Source: Bacteroidota bacterium
GTDB lineage: Bacteria > Bacteroidota > Bacteroidia > Cytophagales > Cyclobacteriaceae
Length of the DNA: 49,054 bases
Reading direction: 5' to 3'
Assembly (NCBI GenBank): GCA_023393375.1
Contig: JAEWLI010000101.1
Span: 1-49,054, forward strand
In this document: positions 33,117 to 43,800 of the stretch, one piece after another
How the letters are laid out: each line of letters opens with the position of its first letter
How positions within the stretch are numbered: the stretch's first letter is position 1
Notes under the pieces: generated by a model
What the model saw: only the letters and a program-made list of their open reading frames with translations
Database searches by the model: none
Told to the model about the DNA's origin: nothing
Translations under genes and position numbers: made by a program

Positions 33117-34145
33117 CTAATTAAATTTATAAAAAGGTGCAACAACTTCCATCTTAACACCCCTGTCACGAAATACCAATGTATCTTTAGTGGCGTATGA
33201 TTTGCCCCCCATATCAATAGTATAATCAAGGTATATTGCATCACGGTCTTTGTCACCCCAACTCTTCTTTTCACCTTTCTTCACAAACGATCCGGTACCT
33301 GATGCAGTAAAACCATTGGTTAAAGAAGAAATGCTGCAATTGCCTGCTTCATCAAAGGTAAGCAACAGTGTGCAAGTTTGATTCTCATCACTAGTATTGA
33401 CAATTGTAACCGGAAACTCTACAGAATTCATTGAAGCAGTTGATATTTTTACAACCTCATCTCTTTCCACAAATTCCTTGCGACGAACATTAGTATATGA
33501 TGTATCAGGTTCTGTTATCAAATCTTCGCCCCGTCGTAAATAATTGGCATGCCAGGGATTAATATATTTTATACTATAAAGTACAAAATCTTTAGGTTGA
33601 ATATCCCAATCAGGGGCATATACCTTAATTGGCTCTGGAGCCTTAGGCCGTCCTGAAAGGATTGAATCTGCATTTACCACATTGGTCATCCTTAATGGAA
33701 TTACATATGTATTTCGTATCGCATTTGGATCAGCGAAAAAAGCATCTGATAATTGAACTTCTACCCCACCTTGCAACGTGCCATCTAATGAAATCCTATT
33801 AGAAGCCAACGTATAATAATTCGATGGCATTGCTAGTACCGGTTGAGTGAAATCACTATCATAATACAAATTATCACTCAAAGTATTCTCAACAGTGATA
33901 TCTATGTCAATTTTTTGCTTATTGGAATATACTCCTCCCATTGATGCATAAATTTCACATTTATGCTCATTGTCCAAAGTATTATCATAAACATCCTCCC
34001 CCAGTACAATTGTCCTTACCGGAAACTGGTAAGGAAAATATACTGTGGTGTAATCGTAATCCGGGAATTCAATATCTTGGTTACGGCAAGACATTGTCAT
34101 TATAATTCCTATGGATAAGATCAAAAATATATTAAGTTGTTTCAT
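33117..34145 (-). CDS. Surface glycan-binding lipoprotein, DUF1735 + DUF5627 (XusE-like)
   Basis: About 342 residues from the ATG at 34145; a TTG at 34154 gives a slightly longer reading that I do not prefer. The signal ends in a lipobox (IIMTMSC, Cys20) followed by RNQDIEFPDYDY. An N-terminal DUF1735-like domain (about 30-150, TVYFPYQFPVRTIVLGED, YIPLRMTNV-like end) and a C-terminal DUF5627-like domain (about 165-340, WHANYLRRGED, DKDRDAIYLDYTID) are recognisable. This is the position and make-up of the SusE-type protein in Bacteroidota xylan loci. It probably sits on the cell surface and holds xylan chains near the SusCD pairs and the GH10 enzyme; no catalytic residues are expected. Confidence 0.87.
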   Translation of the reverse strand: MKQLNIFLILSIGIIMTMSCRNQDIEFPDYDYTTVYFPYQFPVRTIVLGEDVYDNTLDNEHKCEIYASMGGVYSNKQKIDIDITVENTLSDNLYYDSDFTQPVLAMPSNYYTLASNRISLDGTLQGGVEVQLSDAFFADPNAIRNTYVIPLRMTNVVNADSILSGRPKAPEPIKVYAPDWDIQPKDFVLYSIKYINPWHANYLRRGEDLITEPDTSYTNVRRKEFVERDEVVKISTASMNSVEFPVTIVNTSDENQTCTLLLTFDEAGNCSISSLTNGFTASGTGSFVKKGEKKSWGDKDRDAIYLDYTIDMGGKSYATKDTLVFRDRGVKMEVVAPFYKFN

Positions 34146-34178
34146 ATCTTTCAATTTTCTTATTAGGTATACAAATAA

Positions 34179-35966
34179 TTACCAACCTGCATTTTGCTTA
34201 AGTTCACTCCATTTCAGAACCTCTGTATAAGGAATAGGGCCATAGTACATGTGATCCCTGTATAATCTTGTTTCTACATTAATAGGGGTGTAAGATGTAA
34301 CATTGCCTGATTTGGAGATTTGCAACCCACGGGCTGTTTCGTTGAGTTTTTCTAAATTCACCTTCCAACGACGTAAATCCCAGAAGCGGTGATTCTCGAA
34401 ACATAACTCCAATCGCCGTTCATTTCTGATCAAATCCCTCATTTTATCTTGATCATTTTGAATTGAAGCAAGATAAGCATCATTGTTGCTTGCCCCTACA
34501 CCTGCCCTTTGGCGAATCGCTCTAACTACATCATAAGCAGAGTAAGCATTACCTCCAGTTCCAGTAGGCCCCCAAGCCTCATTAGCTGCTTCAGCATAAG
34601 TCAGAAATAACTCCGTGTAACGAATACGGGCAGTGTAATGTTTCTGTTGGGTGTTAAAGTTAGGATTAGGGTTAACATCAGAACGAAGTAATTTTCTTAA
34701 ATAATAACCTGTCCGTGTTGATCTACCATTTTCTCTATTGATGGCATCGTTGTTGGTACCGTATGTCCCTGTTACGATTACAGAATTATTAGGCCCTTGC
34801 TGACTTTCATTTATGACAATGTATCTTGCCAAACGAGGATCCCTGTTTGCATAAGGATCATCAGCATTGAAGGTGGAAGCTGGATCAGAAATTGGATATC
34901 CATTAACCATCGGGAACGCATCAACCAAGTTTTGAGTAGGATTTACACGTCCATTTCCATATATGGAAGGCGGAAAATTTTCTCTTTCCAAATTTAAACT
35001 TTGACCCACATCACTTCTCCAAATTATTTCAGCAGGATTTACACCTGCTTCTAAACTGTTTACTTGTCCTCCCACATACCAGGTGCCACCATTGGATGCC
35101 AATCCACTAATTCCACCAATACGGTTGATTACGGCAGCAGCGTAATTGGCAGCATCATCCCAAGTAACGTCAGTGCCTTCACTAAACGCAGGACTTGCAG
35201 CTAATAATGCTACTTGCGCACGAATAGCTTCAACAATACGGCCACTAATCCGACCCCTAAAAATCTTTCCATTCACACGATTATAATCACTATGTCCTAT
35301 ACCTTCCAACGTTTTATAAGCTTCTGGAATTTGTGCATCTGATGATATATCTTCATAATCAACAGGAAGAAGTGCCAAAGCTTTGGATATATCTTCAAAA
35401 ACAAAATCTAAACCAGCCTGGAAAGTACTTCTGGGATAATTAAAGTCAGATGATGGCGTTTCAGGTTCAGTAAGAAGTGGAATACCCATTAACCTTCCAT
35501 CTTCTGTCCAGCCACCATGAGCCTTTAGCAAAGAATATGTATGTAAAGCCCTCAATCCGTAGGCTTCTCCTTTTAACCGGTCGCTGTACATTTTCCTGAC
35601 TGATGCATCCTTACTCCAAATTACCGAATCAACATTTGCTAAGAATATATTGATATATTGAATAGCGTTTCTACGACTCTGCCACTGGGACACGGGATTT
35701 GAGCTTGCACTCCAGGAACCTGTGGCCATTCTAAGGTACTGATTAAAGTTATCATTACTAACTGCATCATCGGTAGCCAAATCACTTTCTGGTGAACCAG
35801 AATACGGAAGCAGAACATAGGCATTTGCTAAAATGCCTTGTGCATACATCGGTTCCTTATACATATTGGCATCTAATCCCCGGTTATTTTCCAAAGCCGG
35901 TGAGAAAAGATCTTCACAAGATGTAAATAGAAACAAAAGAACTATAAGTTTTATAAAATTTTTCAT
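34179..35966 (-). CDS. SusD/RagB-family glycan-binding lipoprotein (second pair)
   Basis: 595 residues with a lipoprotein signal (LLFLFTSC, Cys17) and an acidic follow-on (EDLFSPALEN) that suggests surface exposure. Tetratricopeptide-like helices in the first half include LKGEAYGLRALHTYSLLKAHGG, and the C-terminal SusD signature is RNERRLELCFENHRFWDLRRW. It would form the lid on the SusC encoded just upstream (34 bp apart) and bind xylo-oligosaccharides. It corresponds to XusD in the characterised Bacteroidota xylan cluster. It differs in length from the other SusD in the window (651 aa), so the two pairs probably bind different fragments. Confidence 0.94.
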   Translation of the reverse strand: MKNFIKLIVLLFLFTSCEDLFSPALENNRGLDANMYKEPMYAQGILANAYVLLPYSGSPESDLATDDAVSNDNFNQYLRMATGSWSASSNPVSQWQSRRNAIQYINIFLANVDSVIWSKDASVRKMYSDRLKGEAYGLRALHTYSLLKAHGGWTEDGRLMGIPLLTEPETPSSDFNYPRSTFQAGLDFVFEDISKALALLPVDYEDISSDAQIPEAYKTLEGIGHSDYNRVNGKIFRGRISGRIVEAIRAQVALLAASPAFSEGTDVTWDDAANYAAAVINRIGGISGLASNGGTWYVGGQVNSLEAGVNPAEIIWRSDVGQSLNLERENFPPSIYGNGRVNPTQNLVDAFPMVNGYPISDPASTFNADDPYANRDPRLARYIVINESQQGPNNSVIVTGTYGTNNDAINRENGRSTRTGYYLRKLLRSDVNPNPNFNTQQKHYTARIRYTELFLTYAEAANEAWGPTGTGGNAYSAYDVVRAIRQRAGVGASNNDAYLASIQNDQDKMRDLIRNERRLELCFENHRFWDLRRWKVNLEKLNETARGLQISKSGNVTSYTPINVETRLYRDHMYYGPIPYTEVLKWSELKQNAGW

Positions 35967-36000
35967 AATCTAATTTTTCATATTTTGTTGCTTATACATA

Positions 36001-38844
36001 TTAGAATATTGCTTTTACACCGATATTATAGAATCGTGTTTGTGGAGAACCCCCATAATTCATCTCTAATAATTCACGTTCTTTTGAGATAGTCAACAAG
36101 TTAGAGCCACTGACATACGCTGAAATGTTATCGATAAAAGTATTTTGTAACAGATTGGTTGGTATTTCATAAGTCAGTTGTACTTTAGCAAGGTTAAAAC
36201 GATCAGTTTTAACCAACCAATAATCGGAATTACGGAAATTATTGTTGCCACTTTGAGTTGTCAGCCTCGGATAGGTGGCTGTTTCTTTTGTAGCTTCAGT
36301 CCAACGATCGCGTACTACTTCCGAATATTTGCCTTCACCATAAACCCAGAAATAAGGACTGTTCTTCATACCATAAGTACCAAATCCTCCAGTTCCTAAT
36401 GCAAATAAAGTTAAGTTGTTCCACCTTGCTGTTAAATTAACACCTGTAGTGAATGGGGCACCAAACCAGCCAGCACGTTTAAGGAATACAACATCCTTTT
36501 CATCTATAACATTATCTCCATTTTGATCTACATATTTAATATCACCAGGTTTTATTGTTCCTCCAAATATTTGTTCAGGAGATGCATCAATTTCAGCTTG
36601 ACTCTGGAACAACCCAGCACTTCTTAATCCCCAAATGCCATCAATTGGCCGACCTTCACGGTTTTGATAACTATACTCGTTAATTTCGCCAACTTTAGTT
36701 GCCTCTGTATTATAATAAGTACCTGATAATCCCAACGTAAAGTTTAACTTACCAATTTGATTATTATAATTAACATTAAAATCAAATCCCGAACGCTGAT
36801 TATTGTTGTAATTCACGTACGGCATAAATGATGCATCAGGAAAGTAAGTAAAGAAATACTGCGGATAAATAGAAAATGGTTCAATTATCAATCCTTCCAT
36901 GGTATTGATAAAATAGGATACATCGGCCGTGACTTTTCTGTCCCACAATGATGTTCTCAAGTTTGCAGATAGTTCTTTTCGTTTTATAAAGGTTAAATCC
37001 TTATTGCTACCACGAATTGAATTAGTAGAACGCTCTGAAGCACCATCATACCAACCCCACCATTGTCCATTTGATTGGGTATAGTTAGTCTCATACATAT
37101 AATAATCAGTAATATCCAAATCTGTATGTAGAATACTACCCGAAACACTGAGCACCAAATCATCAACACCTGATGAATTAACCAGGAAGTTTTCATTCTT
37201 CAACCTCCATCCCAAAGTTATCGAGGGTGATAATGCACTACGATTACCTTCTGGTAATTTTGCAGAATAAACTTCAGATGCAGCTAAATCAGCAAAATAT
37301 TTTCCTTTATAATTATATCCCAGTTGTAAACCTAAATTAGCATTACTGATGCGATGGTATTGTTGAGATTGAGTCTGCTGATAGGCGGCAGCAACTAATA
37401 TCGCTGAGAAGTTATGAACATCGTTTACTATTTTTTCATAGTTAAAGTGTCCAGAAAAAGCAATAGTTTGCCTATTGCTACTACCGCTTATTGTTTGGGT
37501 ACCTGATTTTTGATCATTGTTCAACTTGGTTATACCACTTACTACATCTTCGCCATCATAATTATACCAGTTTGGTACAAACACAGCATATGTGTTATTA
37601 TAGGTAGTATTATAAGATGTGGCATAGTCAACTGCAAATTGAGTATGGAATGACAAACCTCTCATTACACTTTCCAAATCAAAGTCTAAACCTGTACCAA
37701 ATTGGAATTGTCTACTGGTCCATTTGGTTCTCCCTGCAGCATAAATATCACCAATAACATTTCGCATATTTGACTGAGTTCCAGAAAGGAAATATTTCCC
37801 ATCGATAATATTAGAACTATTCCGTATCAATGACCACGAATTCAAATCATTTTCAGGAATATAGCTTATGGGTATCAATGGTGCAACACGATTTGGTCGC
37901 ATAGTAGCTGCTGCTTGCCAGTAAGACTCATTGATGGTGATAGCACTGTTTGCATTATAGAATGTAGCATTGGCATTAACAAATGCACCTATTTTATCGT
38001 TAATAGACACATCTACATTTCCCCGAATATTCAAACGGTCTGTAACATCATTCTTGCCTTCTCCAAAATTAAATAAATTACCAACACGATAGTATCCAAT
38101 GTTGGTATAAAACCTTGCCCTTTCCGTCCCACCAGACATTTCTGTGTTAATATCTGTCCGGTTATAGGTTTTCTTTAAATATTCCGAAGAATAGAAATCA
38201 ACGTTTGGATAACGATATGGATTTACACCTACAGAATGGTGGTAAATATCTTCTTCGCTATATAATGGAGATAGACCATCGTTGGATAAAGCTTCGTTAT
38301 AAAGCGTCATGTATTCGGCTGATCCTAAAAACTTGGGATAGCTTTTTGAAACATTATATCCAGTATTTGCACGAACCTGAACTTTAAATGGCTCTACTTT
38401 CCCTTTTTTTGTAGTGATATATATCACACCTTTAGCGGCACGACTACCATATAAAACAACGGCTGATGCACCTTTTAAAAATGTGATCTGCTCAATTTCT
38501 GTAGGTATAACATTATTTGCATCACGCGGCACTCCATCAACTAATACCAAATAGTCATCCATGCCCCATAAAGAAGCACCATTCCAACCACCAATATAAC
38601 CCTGCATTGCATCTAAACTATAGGTATGGTAATTGTACTTTAACAACTCTTCTATATTAATTGCAGAAACCCCACCCAAAAGTTCACTTTGTGGTAATTT
38701 GCGGTAAGCTACCTGTATCAAAGGATCTTCTACGGTAATAATTGAATTAGTTTCATTTTCTGATATTGTTTGGGCCTCCATAATAAATGGCACCCAAACA
38801 AACACTGCTAATAAAATGAAACTTATTTTTATGTGTTTCATCAT
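36001..38844 (-). CDS. SusC/RagA TonB-dependent transporter lacking the carboxypeptidase-D-like domain (second pair)
   Basis: 947 residues. The signal peptide (WVPFIMEAQ) is followed within about 25 residues by plug sequence (LPQSELLGGVSAINIEELLK), so the roughly 80-residue carboxypeptidase-D-regulatory-like domain that most SusC proteins carry is absent. The plug motif LKGASAVVLYGSRAAKGVIYITTKKG is intact, and the 22-strand barrel with the final LLTISKERELLEMN and RFYNIGVKAIF is complete. ITVEDPLIQVAYRKLP near the start may contain the TonB box. It pairs with the downstream SusD (34 bp apart) and follows the first SusD by 42 bp. It corresponds to XusC in the xylan cluster; the short N-terminus may be a feature of this branch rather than damage. 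Confidence 0.93.
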   Translation of the reverse strand: MMKHIKISFILLAVFVWVPFIMEAQTISENETNSIITVEDPLIQVAYRKLPQSELLGGVSAINIEELLKYNYHTYSLDAMQGYIGGWNGASLWGMDDYLVLVDGVPRDANNVIPTEIEQITFLKGASAVVLYGSRAAKGVIYITTKKGKVEPFKVQVRANTGYNVSKSYPKFLGSAEYMTLYNEALSNDGLSPLYSEEDIYHHSVGVNPYRYPNVDFYSSEYLKKTYNRTDINTEMSGGTERARFYTNIGYYRVGNLFNFGEGKNDVTDRLNIRGNVDVSINDKIGAFVNANATFYNANSAITINESYWQAAATMRPNRVAPLIPISYIPENDLNSWSLIRNSSNIIDGKYFLSGTQSNMRNVIGDIYAAGRTKWTSRQFQFGTGLDFDLESVMRGLSFHTQFAVDYATSYNTTYNNTYAVFVPNWYNYDGEDVVSGITKLNNDQKSGTQTISGSSNRQTIAFSGHFNYEKIVNDVHNFSAILVAAAYQQTQSQQYHRISNANLGLQLGYNYKGKYFADLAASEVYSAKLPEGNRSALSPSITLGWRLKNENFLVNSSGVDDLVLSVSGSILHTDLDITDYYMYETNYTQSNGQWWGWYDGASERSTNSIRGSNKDLTFIKRKELSANLRTSLWDRKVTADVSYFINTMEGLIIEPFSIYPQYFFTYFPDASFMPYVNYNNNQRSGFDFNVNYNNQIGKLNFTLGLSGTYYNTEATKVGEINEYSYQNREGRPIDGIWGLRSAGLFQSQAEIDASPEQIFGGTIKPGDIKYVDQNGDNVIDEKDVVFLKRAGWFGAPFTTGVNLTARWNNLTLFALGTGGFGTYGMKNSPYFWVYGEGKYSEVVRDRWTEATKETATYPRLTTQSGNNNFRNSDYWLVKTDRFNLAKVQLTYEIPTNLLQNTFIDNISAYVSGSNLLTISKERELLEMNYGGSPQTRFYNIGVKAIF

Positions 38845-38886
38845 TTATATCTTTAAAATTTCATAAAATCTTTAATAACATTCAAA

Positions 38887-40842
38887 TTACCAACCTGGAT
38901 TTTGTCCAAATTCCGGGTATATGGATACGTGTTGAACTTTCAGAGGGAACCAATAATGTTTAACTCCAAAATGACGTGTTAAAATAGGAACTTCTCTCCA
39001 GTTCGCTACCCTAGCATCTCTAGGATCATTATTTTTAAAGAATTCATCATCTTCTAATCTATCAAATTCTTGTGCAGTCTTTACATTGTAAGGAGCTTCC
39101 GTAAGTAACAACCAACGTTGTAAATCATTAAACCGGAATCCTTCAAATGATAATTCAACAGCTCTTTCGCGTCGTACCTCATCAAGAAAAAGTTCTCTGT
39201 TTGCTGTAAATTTTTCGTGTACATGGCCTGCTCCTACTCTGTCACGAAGTGTGTTAATTGCATCTTCGGCAGTTTTTGCAAAATTCGTGGATTTCCCAGA
39301 GGCTCCACCAAAAGCAGCACATGCTTCAGCATACATGGTGTACACATCTCCTAAGCGCATATATGGCAAATAAACATGCAAATTTCCACTCCAATTATAC
39401 GCACCATCGTATTTATTGGCAGTGTGTGGTACCAGTTTCTGAATAAAGTATCCTGTTCGGCTACCATTTGCTGGGCTTCGCATAGTACCATCAGTATGCA
39501 ATCCGGCATATCTCAGGTGCTCCATTTCTGCAGGCATTGAAGCATTTACATATTTAAATCCGTCGAACACAATATCATGATAGAACCTAGGGTCACGATC
39601 TTTGAATGGATATTCAGGATCAAATCCCGATTCAGGATCGTCCAAAGGCAGTCCATTTGCCATTCCATAATAATTGACATAATTGGCAGTAGGCTGATGG
39701 ATAATATTGTCATGTTCTACGATACCCTGTACCTTAGGCCCAAAAGTTTTAGTGGTGTTCCAATTGCTACCATTAAAATCAGTGGAAGGGCCACGGAAAA
39801 TGGCTTCAGTTGAACCAGGCATCAACCAGTTTTGGCCAGTAGTATAAAATATATCACTGAACCTTGAAGTTGAACCAGCAGCTCTTGTATGATTATAGAT
39901 ATCCTGATACTTAAATTCTGCTAATGAATACTGTGTTTGACCACTTTCTACCAATTGCAACAGTTCACCAAATGCTTCTGCTGCCATCCTGCAATATTCC
40001 TCATCGTAATTATAAGTATTAGCTCCACCAGTTTGTGCACCATTCTTCATCAAAGGACTACCTGCCCATAGATAGTTCTTACCTAAATACCCTAGTGCCA
40101 TAATTTTATTGGCACGTAACTGATTTTTACCCAATGTATTTCTTCCCACATCAGTATTATCCCAGTCTATAGGCAATAACCTAGCAGCTTCTGCAAAGTC
40201 TTCGCCTGCTTTATCGGCACATTCCTGATAAGTAAGACGGGGCAAGGTGGGTTTTTCTGTAGGTGGAAAAACCTGATCAATGTACGGCAAACCACCCAGA
40301 TATATCATCAATTCAAAATGCCACCATGCTCTGAAGAAGCGAAGTTGTCCCTCAATAATATCCTTTTCTTCTTGTGTAGCCTCTGTCATTTTATCTAAAT
40401 TAGCCAAACCAATATTGGCTTGTCTGATCAAGAACCAGGCATTTGGCCATAAACGAATATGGTGTTTATCATTAGTAGTCAAAGAATTTTGCATAGGATC
40501 AGGGACTCTATCCAAATAAGTACCATCTTGAGAAAGTCGACCAGCCTGCCATCCCCAAAAATTCCCAAGATCTACTTGATTGGTCATGTGCCAACTGCCT
40601 TCGAGGTTAAATACTTCATCTTCACCCCAGTTCCAAGAAGTGGTCCAATAACATTTTAGCTTATCAGGAATTTTATACATCTGCTCTACAAATCCCTGAA
40701 AATTTGTAAAATTTTTAAAAGCCTCGTCTTCAGATACTATAGAATCTTCCGCTTTATCCAAATACTCTTCACAGGAAGTAAATCCCAACATTATTATGGA
40801 CAGTAATCCGGTCCATAAAAAAAACTTATATGTATGTTTCAT
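38887..40842 (-). CDS. SusD/RagB-family glycan-binding lipoprotein (first pair)
   Basis: About 651 residues from the ATG at 40842; a TTG at 40851 would add three residues. The lipoprotein signal ends at Cys24 (MLGFTSC) and continues EEYLDKAEDS, an acidic run that fits surface export. SusD features are GQLRFFRAWWHFELMIYLGG in the helical half and EVRRERAVELSFEGFRFNDL near the C-terminus. It has many aromatic residues (WTTSWNWGEDEVF, NFWGWQAGR) that would suit sugar stacking. The gene starts 14 bp after the first SusC and should form its lid. It is the XusB-like member of the core operon; it is longer than the second SusD. Confidence 0.94.
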   Translation of the reverse strand: MKHTYKFFLWTGLLSIIMLGFTSCEEYLDKAEDSIVSEDEAFKNFTNFQGFVEQMYKIPDKLKCYWTTSWNWGEDEVFNLEGSWHMTNQVDLGNFWGWQAGRLSQDGTYLDRVPDPMQNSLTTNDKHHIRLWPNAWFLIRQANIGLANLDKMTEATQEEKDIIEGQLRFFRAWWHFELMIYLGGLPYIDQVFPPTEKPTLPRLTYQECADKAGEDFAEAARLLPIDWDNTDVGRNTLGKNQLRANKIMALGYLGKNYLWAGSPLMKNGAQTGGANTYNYDEEYCRMAAEAFGELLQLVESGQTQYSLAEFKYQDIYNHTRAAGSTSRFSDIFYTTGQNWLMPGSTEAIFRGPSTDFNGSNWNTTKTFGPKVQGIVEHDNIIHQPTANYVNYYGMANGLPLDDPESGFDPEYPFKDRDPRFYHDIVFDGFKYVNASMPAEMEHLRYAGLHTDGTMRSPANGSRTGYFIQKLVPHTANKYDGAYNWSGNLHVYLPYMRLGDVYTMYAEACAAFGGASGKSTNFAKTAEDAINTLRDRVGAGHVHEKFTANRELFLDEVRRERAVELSFEGFRFNDLQRWLLLTEAPYNVKTAQEFDRLEDDEFFKNNDPRDARVANWREVPILTRHFGVKHYWFPLKVQHVSIYPEFGQNPGW

Positions 40843-40856
40843 CGAAATCAATATTA

Positions 40857-43800
40857 TTATAATGTAAGTCTGATACCAAAATTATAACGTCTCATGGTAG
40901 GGTAAGCACCTTGTCCACCACCACCGGCGAAATTGGATTCCCTATCATCCGGCATTTTAGACCATACCCAAAGGTTATTACCATTGGCATATAGTTTCAA
41001 CGCACTAAAGCCTATTCTGCTTACTGCTTCACTATCAAATGTGTAAGCGATTTCAGCATTTTTCAATCGAATGTATGAACCGTCAAACATAAATTGTGTA
41101 CCTTGATTATAACTTGGGGTTGACAACCAACGTGGTACTGTCACATCAGCATTGGGATTCTCCTTTGACCACCAGGTACCCATATCATAAACAGTATTCA
41201 AATTGCTTCCAAAACTAGTAAGGGGTACTTCCCGAGTAATGTTTGTCACTCCGTAGAATTGAACGAATGCACTGAAACCTTTCCAATCGACACCAATAGT
41301 AGAATTATAGGTATTTTGAGGAGAATCAGAATAACCATAAGGTACTCTATCCTGATCGTCGATTACACCATCGCCATTAAAATCAATGATGTTATAATCT
41401 CCAGGAAGTTTGTAACTATCGTTAGTATCACGAATTGGACTACCATAAAGTTGATCGTAAGTATTCAGAAATCCTCCATCATAATAAGCCCTGTGTTGAT
41501 TAATGCTATAACCTGCACCTTTTCTATAATCAGGATACAATGCTGGGTCATCTCTTTCAATAATGGTATTTTTCGCATGGGTCATGTTCAAATCTGCCCA
41601 TAAATTCAAGCTGTTACCTAAAGATTTTTCAATTCGTAAAGCAATTTCATAACCTTCAGCTTTCACTTGGCCTAAGTTTTTAGTTGGAGGCGTAGCACCA
41701 AAATATGGAGGGAAAGCTTGATCGTTACCATTTACAAGAATGTCCGTCCGATTATCTCTGAAGAACTCTACATTTCCAGAAAACAATCCATCAAAAAACG
41801 AATAATCAACCCCTATATTAGCCTTTCTAACTGTCTCCCATTTTACCTCAGGATTACCAACACGGGATTCCCTAAACCAAGTGTATGGACTTGTACCTTG
41901 GTTTAAATCAAGTGAAATATTATTTCCATAACCCCATTGTGTCATATATAACCAACGATCACGAATGTTATCATCACCAATTTCACCGTAAGATCCTCTT
42001 ATTTTCAACATATCCAAAAAGCCAATGGATTTCATAAATGATTCTTCGGAGATCATCCACCCAATAGCACCTGAATTGAAGAATGCAAAACGATATTTTT
42101 TATGAAATTTTTCTGATCCATTGTATGCTCCATTATACTCTAAAAAATATTTGGATGCATAATCATAAGTTGCACGGAATGCCCAGTCTTCACGATATGT
42201 AGGAACCTGACTTCCATGACCTCTTTCTTTACGGCTCATCATTCCCATCGTGGTTACCCTATGCTTTTCAAAATCACGAGCCCAGTTTAATTGTAACTGG
42301 TAATCGACATTTCTTCTGGTTTCACGATTTAATACCGCACCACCGGAAGTTGTCCATAAAATACCCTGCATGAAATCGAATTTATTATTATTTTCGTAAT
42401 CCTGTTTGTAATAAGCCTTACCGTCTTTAGGGTCAATCCATTTAAATTGTGCATTATTAAATAGATCATTTACACCACGGTCATTTTCGATAAATGAATT
42501 ATCCCAGGATACTGAACCTCTAAAACTTAAACCTTTGGTCAATATGTCCAAATTTTGCTCCAAAATAAAGTCCGTATTGATACGGGTGTCAGTAGTAGTC
42601 ATTGCTCCTGAAAGGGCTAGATTTTCCGCAGAATTTGTGACATTCGAAATATTTGGGTAATATCCCCATGATCCATCAGAATATTTAGGTAGGAATACAT
42701 CAGGTGCAATATTATATGCTCCAGCCCATCTTTGGGCAACCGCCCAATCATCTGAAGTGTTCTGCCCCCATGGACTTTTTTTGGCACCATTTGATCCAGA
42801 CAAATTAACTTTGAACACAGTTGATTTTGTCAACTGAAAATCCAGGTTACTACGAACATTTAGACGATTATAACCGTAACCCGATTTATAGCCACGATCA
42901 TTTTCCCAAACATTAAAAATGTCACCTTCACGAATAAAATCAGCAGAAGCAAAATATTTTACAAATGGAGTACCCCCTGAAATATTGACATTTGCATTGT
43001 AAGACATTGCATAATCTTTAAATAGTTCATCTTGCCAATCAACATTGGGGTAACGTTCTCTTTCTTCTAAATCTGCTGGATAACGGTACTTGTCTATGAT
43101 GGCTCCAGGAGTAATATAACCCCAAGAGTCAGGATATACACCTAATTCATGTTCAATAGCTATATTTCTAGCTCTCAAAGCATCGTAAGCATCAAGTTTA
43201 TTGGGTAGTTTGGAAGGTTTTTTTACGGTGGTACTAACCGATACATCCACTTTTGCCGATCCTTCCCTACCACGTTTTGTAGTGATAAGAATAACACCGT
43301 TTGCACCTTGTACACCAAAAATTGCTGTAGCAGATGCATCTTTCAATACAGAGATGGATTGTACCGAATTTATATCGACACTGTTCATGGGGCGCTCAAT
43401 TCCATCTACCAATACTAATGGCTCCCTATTATTCCATGAACTGGCCGCTCGGATTATCACCATTGGATCTTCTTCACCAGGCATACCACTACTTGACATG
43501 GTGACCACTCCAGGTAGGTTTCCAGTTAGTGCAGAACCCAAACTTGAAACACCACCAGCACGTTCAAGTACTTTACCAGTAGTTTGGGTAATTGCCCCTA
43601 CCACACTTTGTTTCTTTTGCTCACCAAACCCTACAATGATAATTTCATCCAAACTTGTAATGTCGGGGATCAATTTAACATCAATCCTGGATTGGGCCCC
43701 TACAGATATCTCTTCGGTAACGTAACCAACATAGCTGAATACCAACACGGCATCATTACCGGCAACTTCAAGTGCATAACCTCCATTAATATCGGTTATG

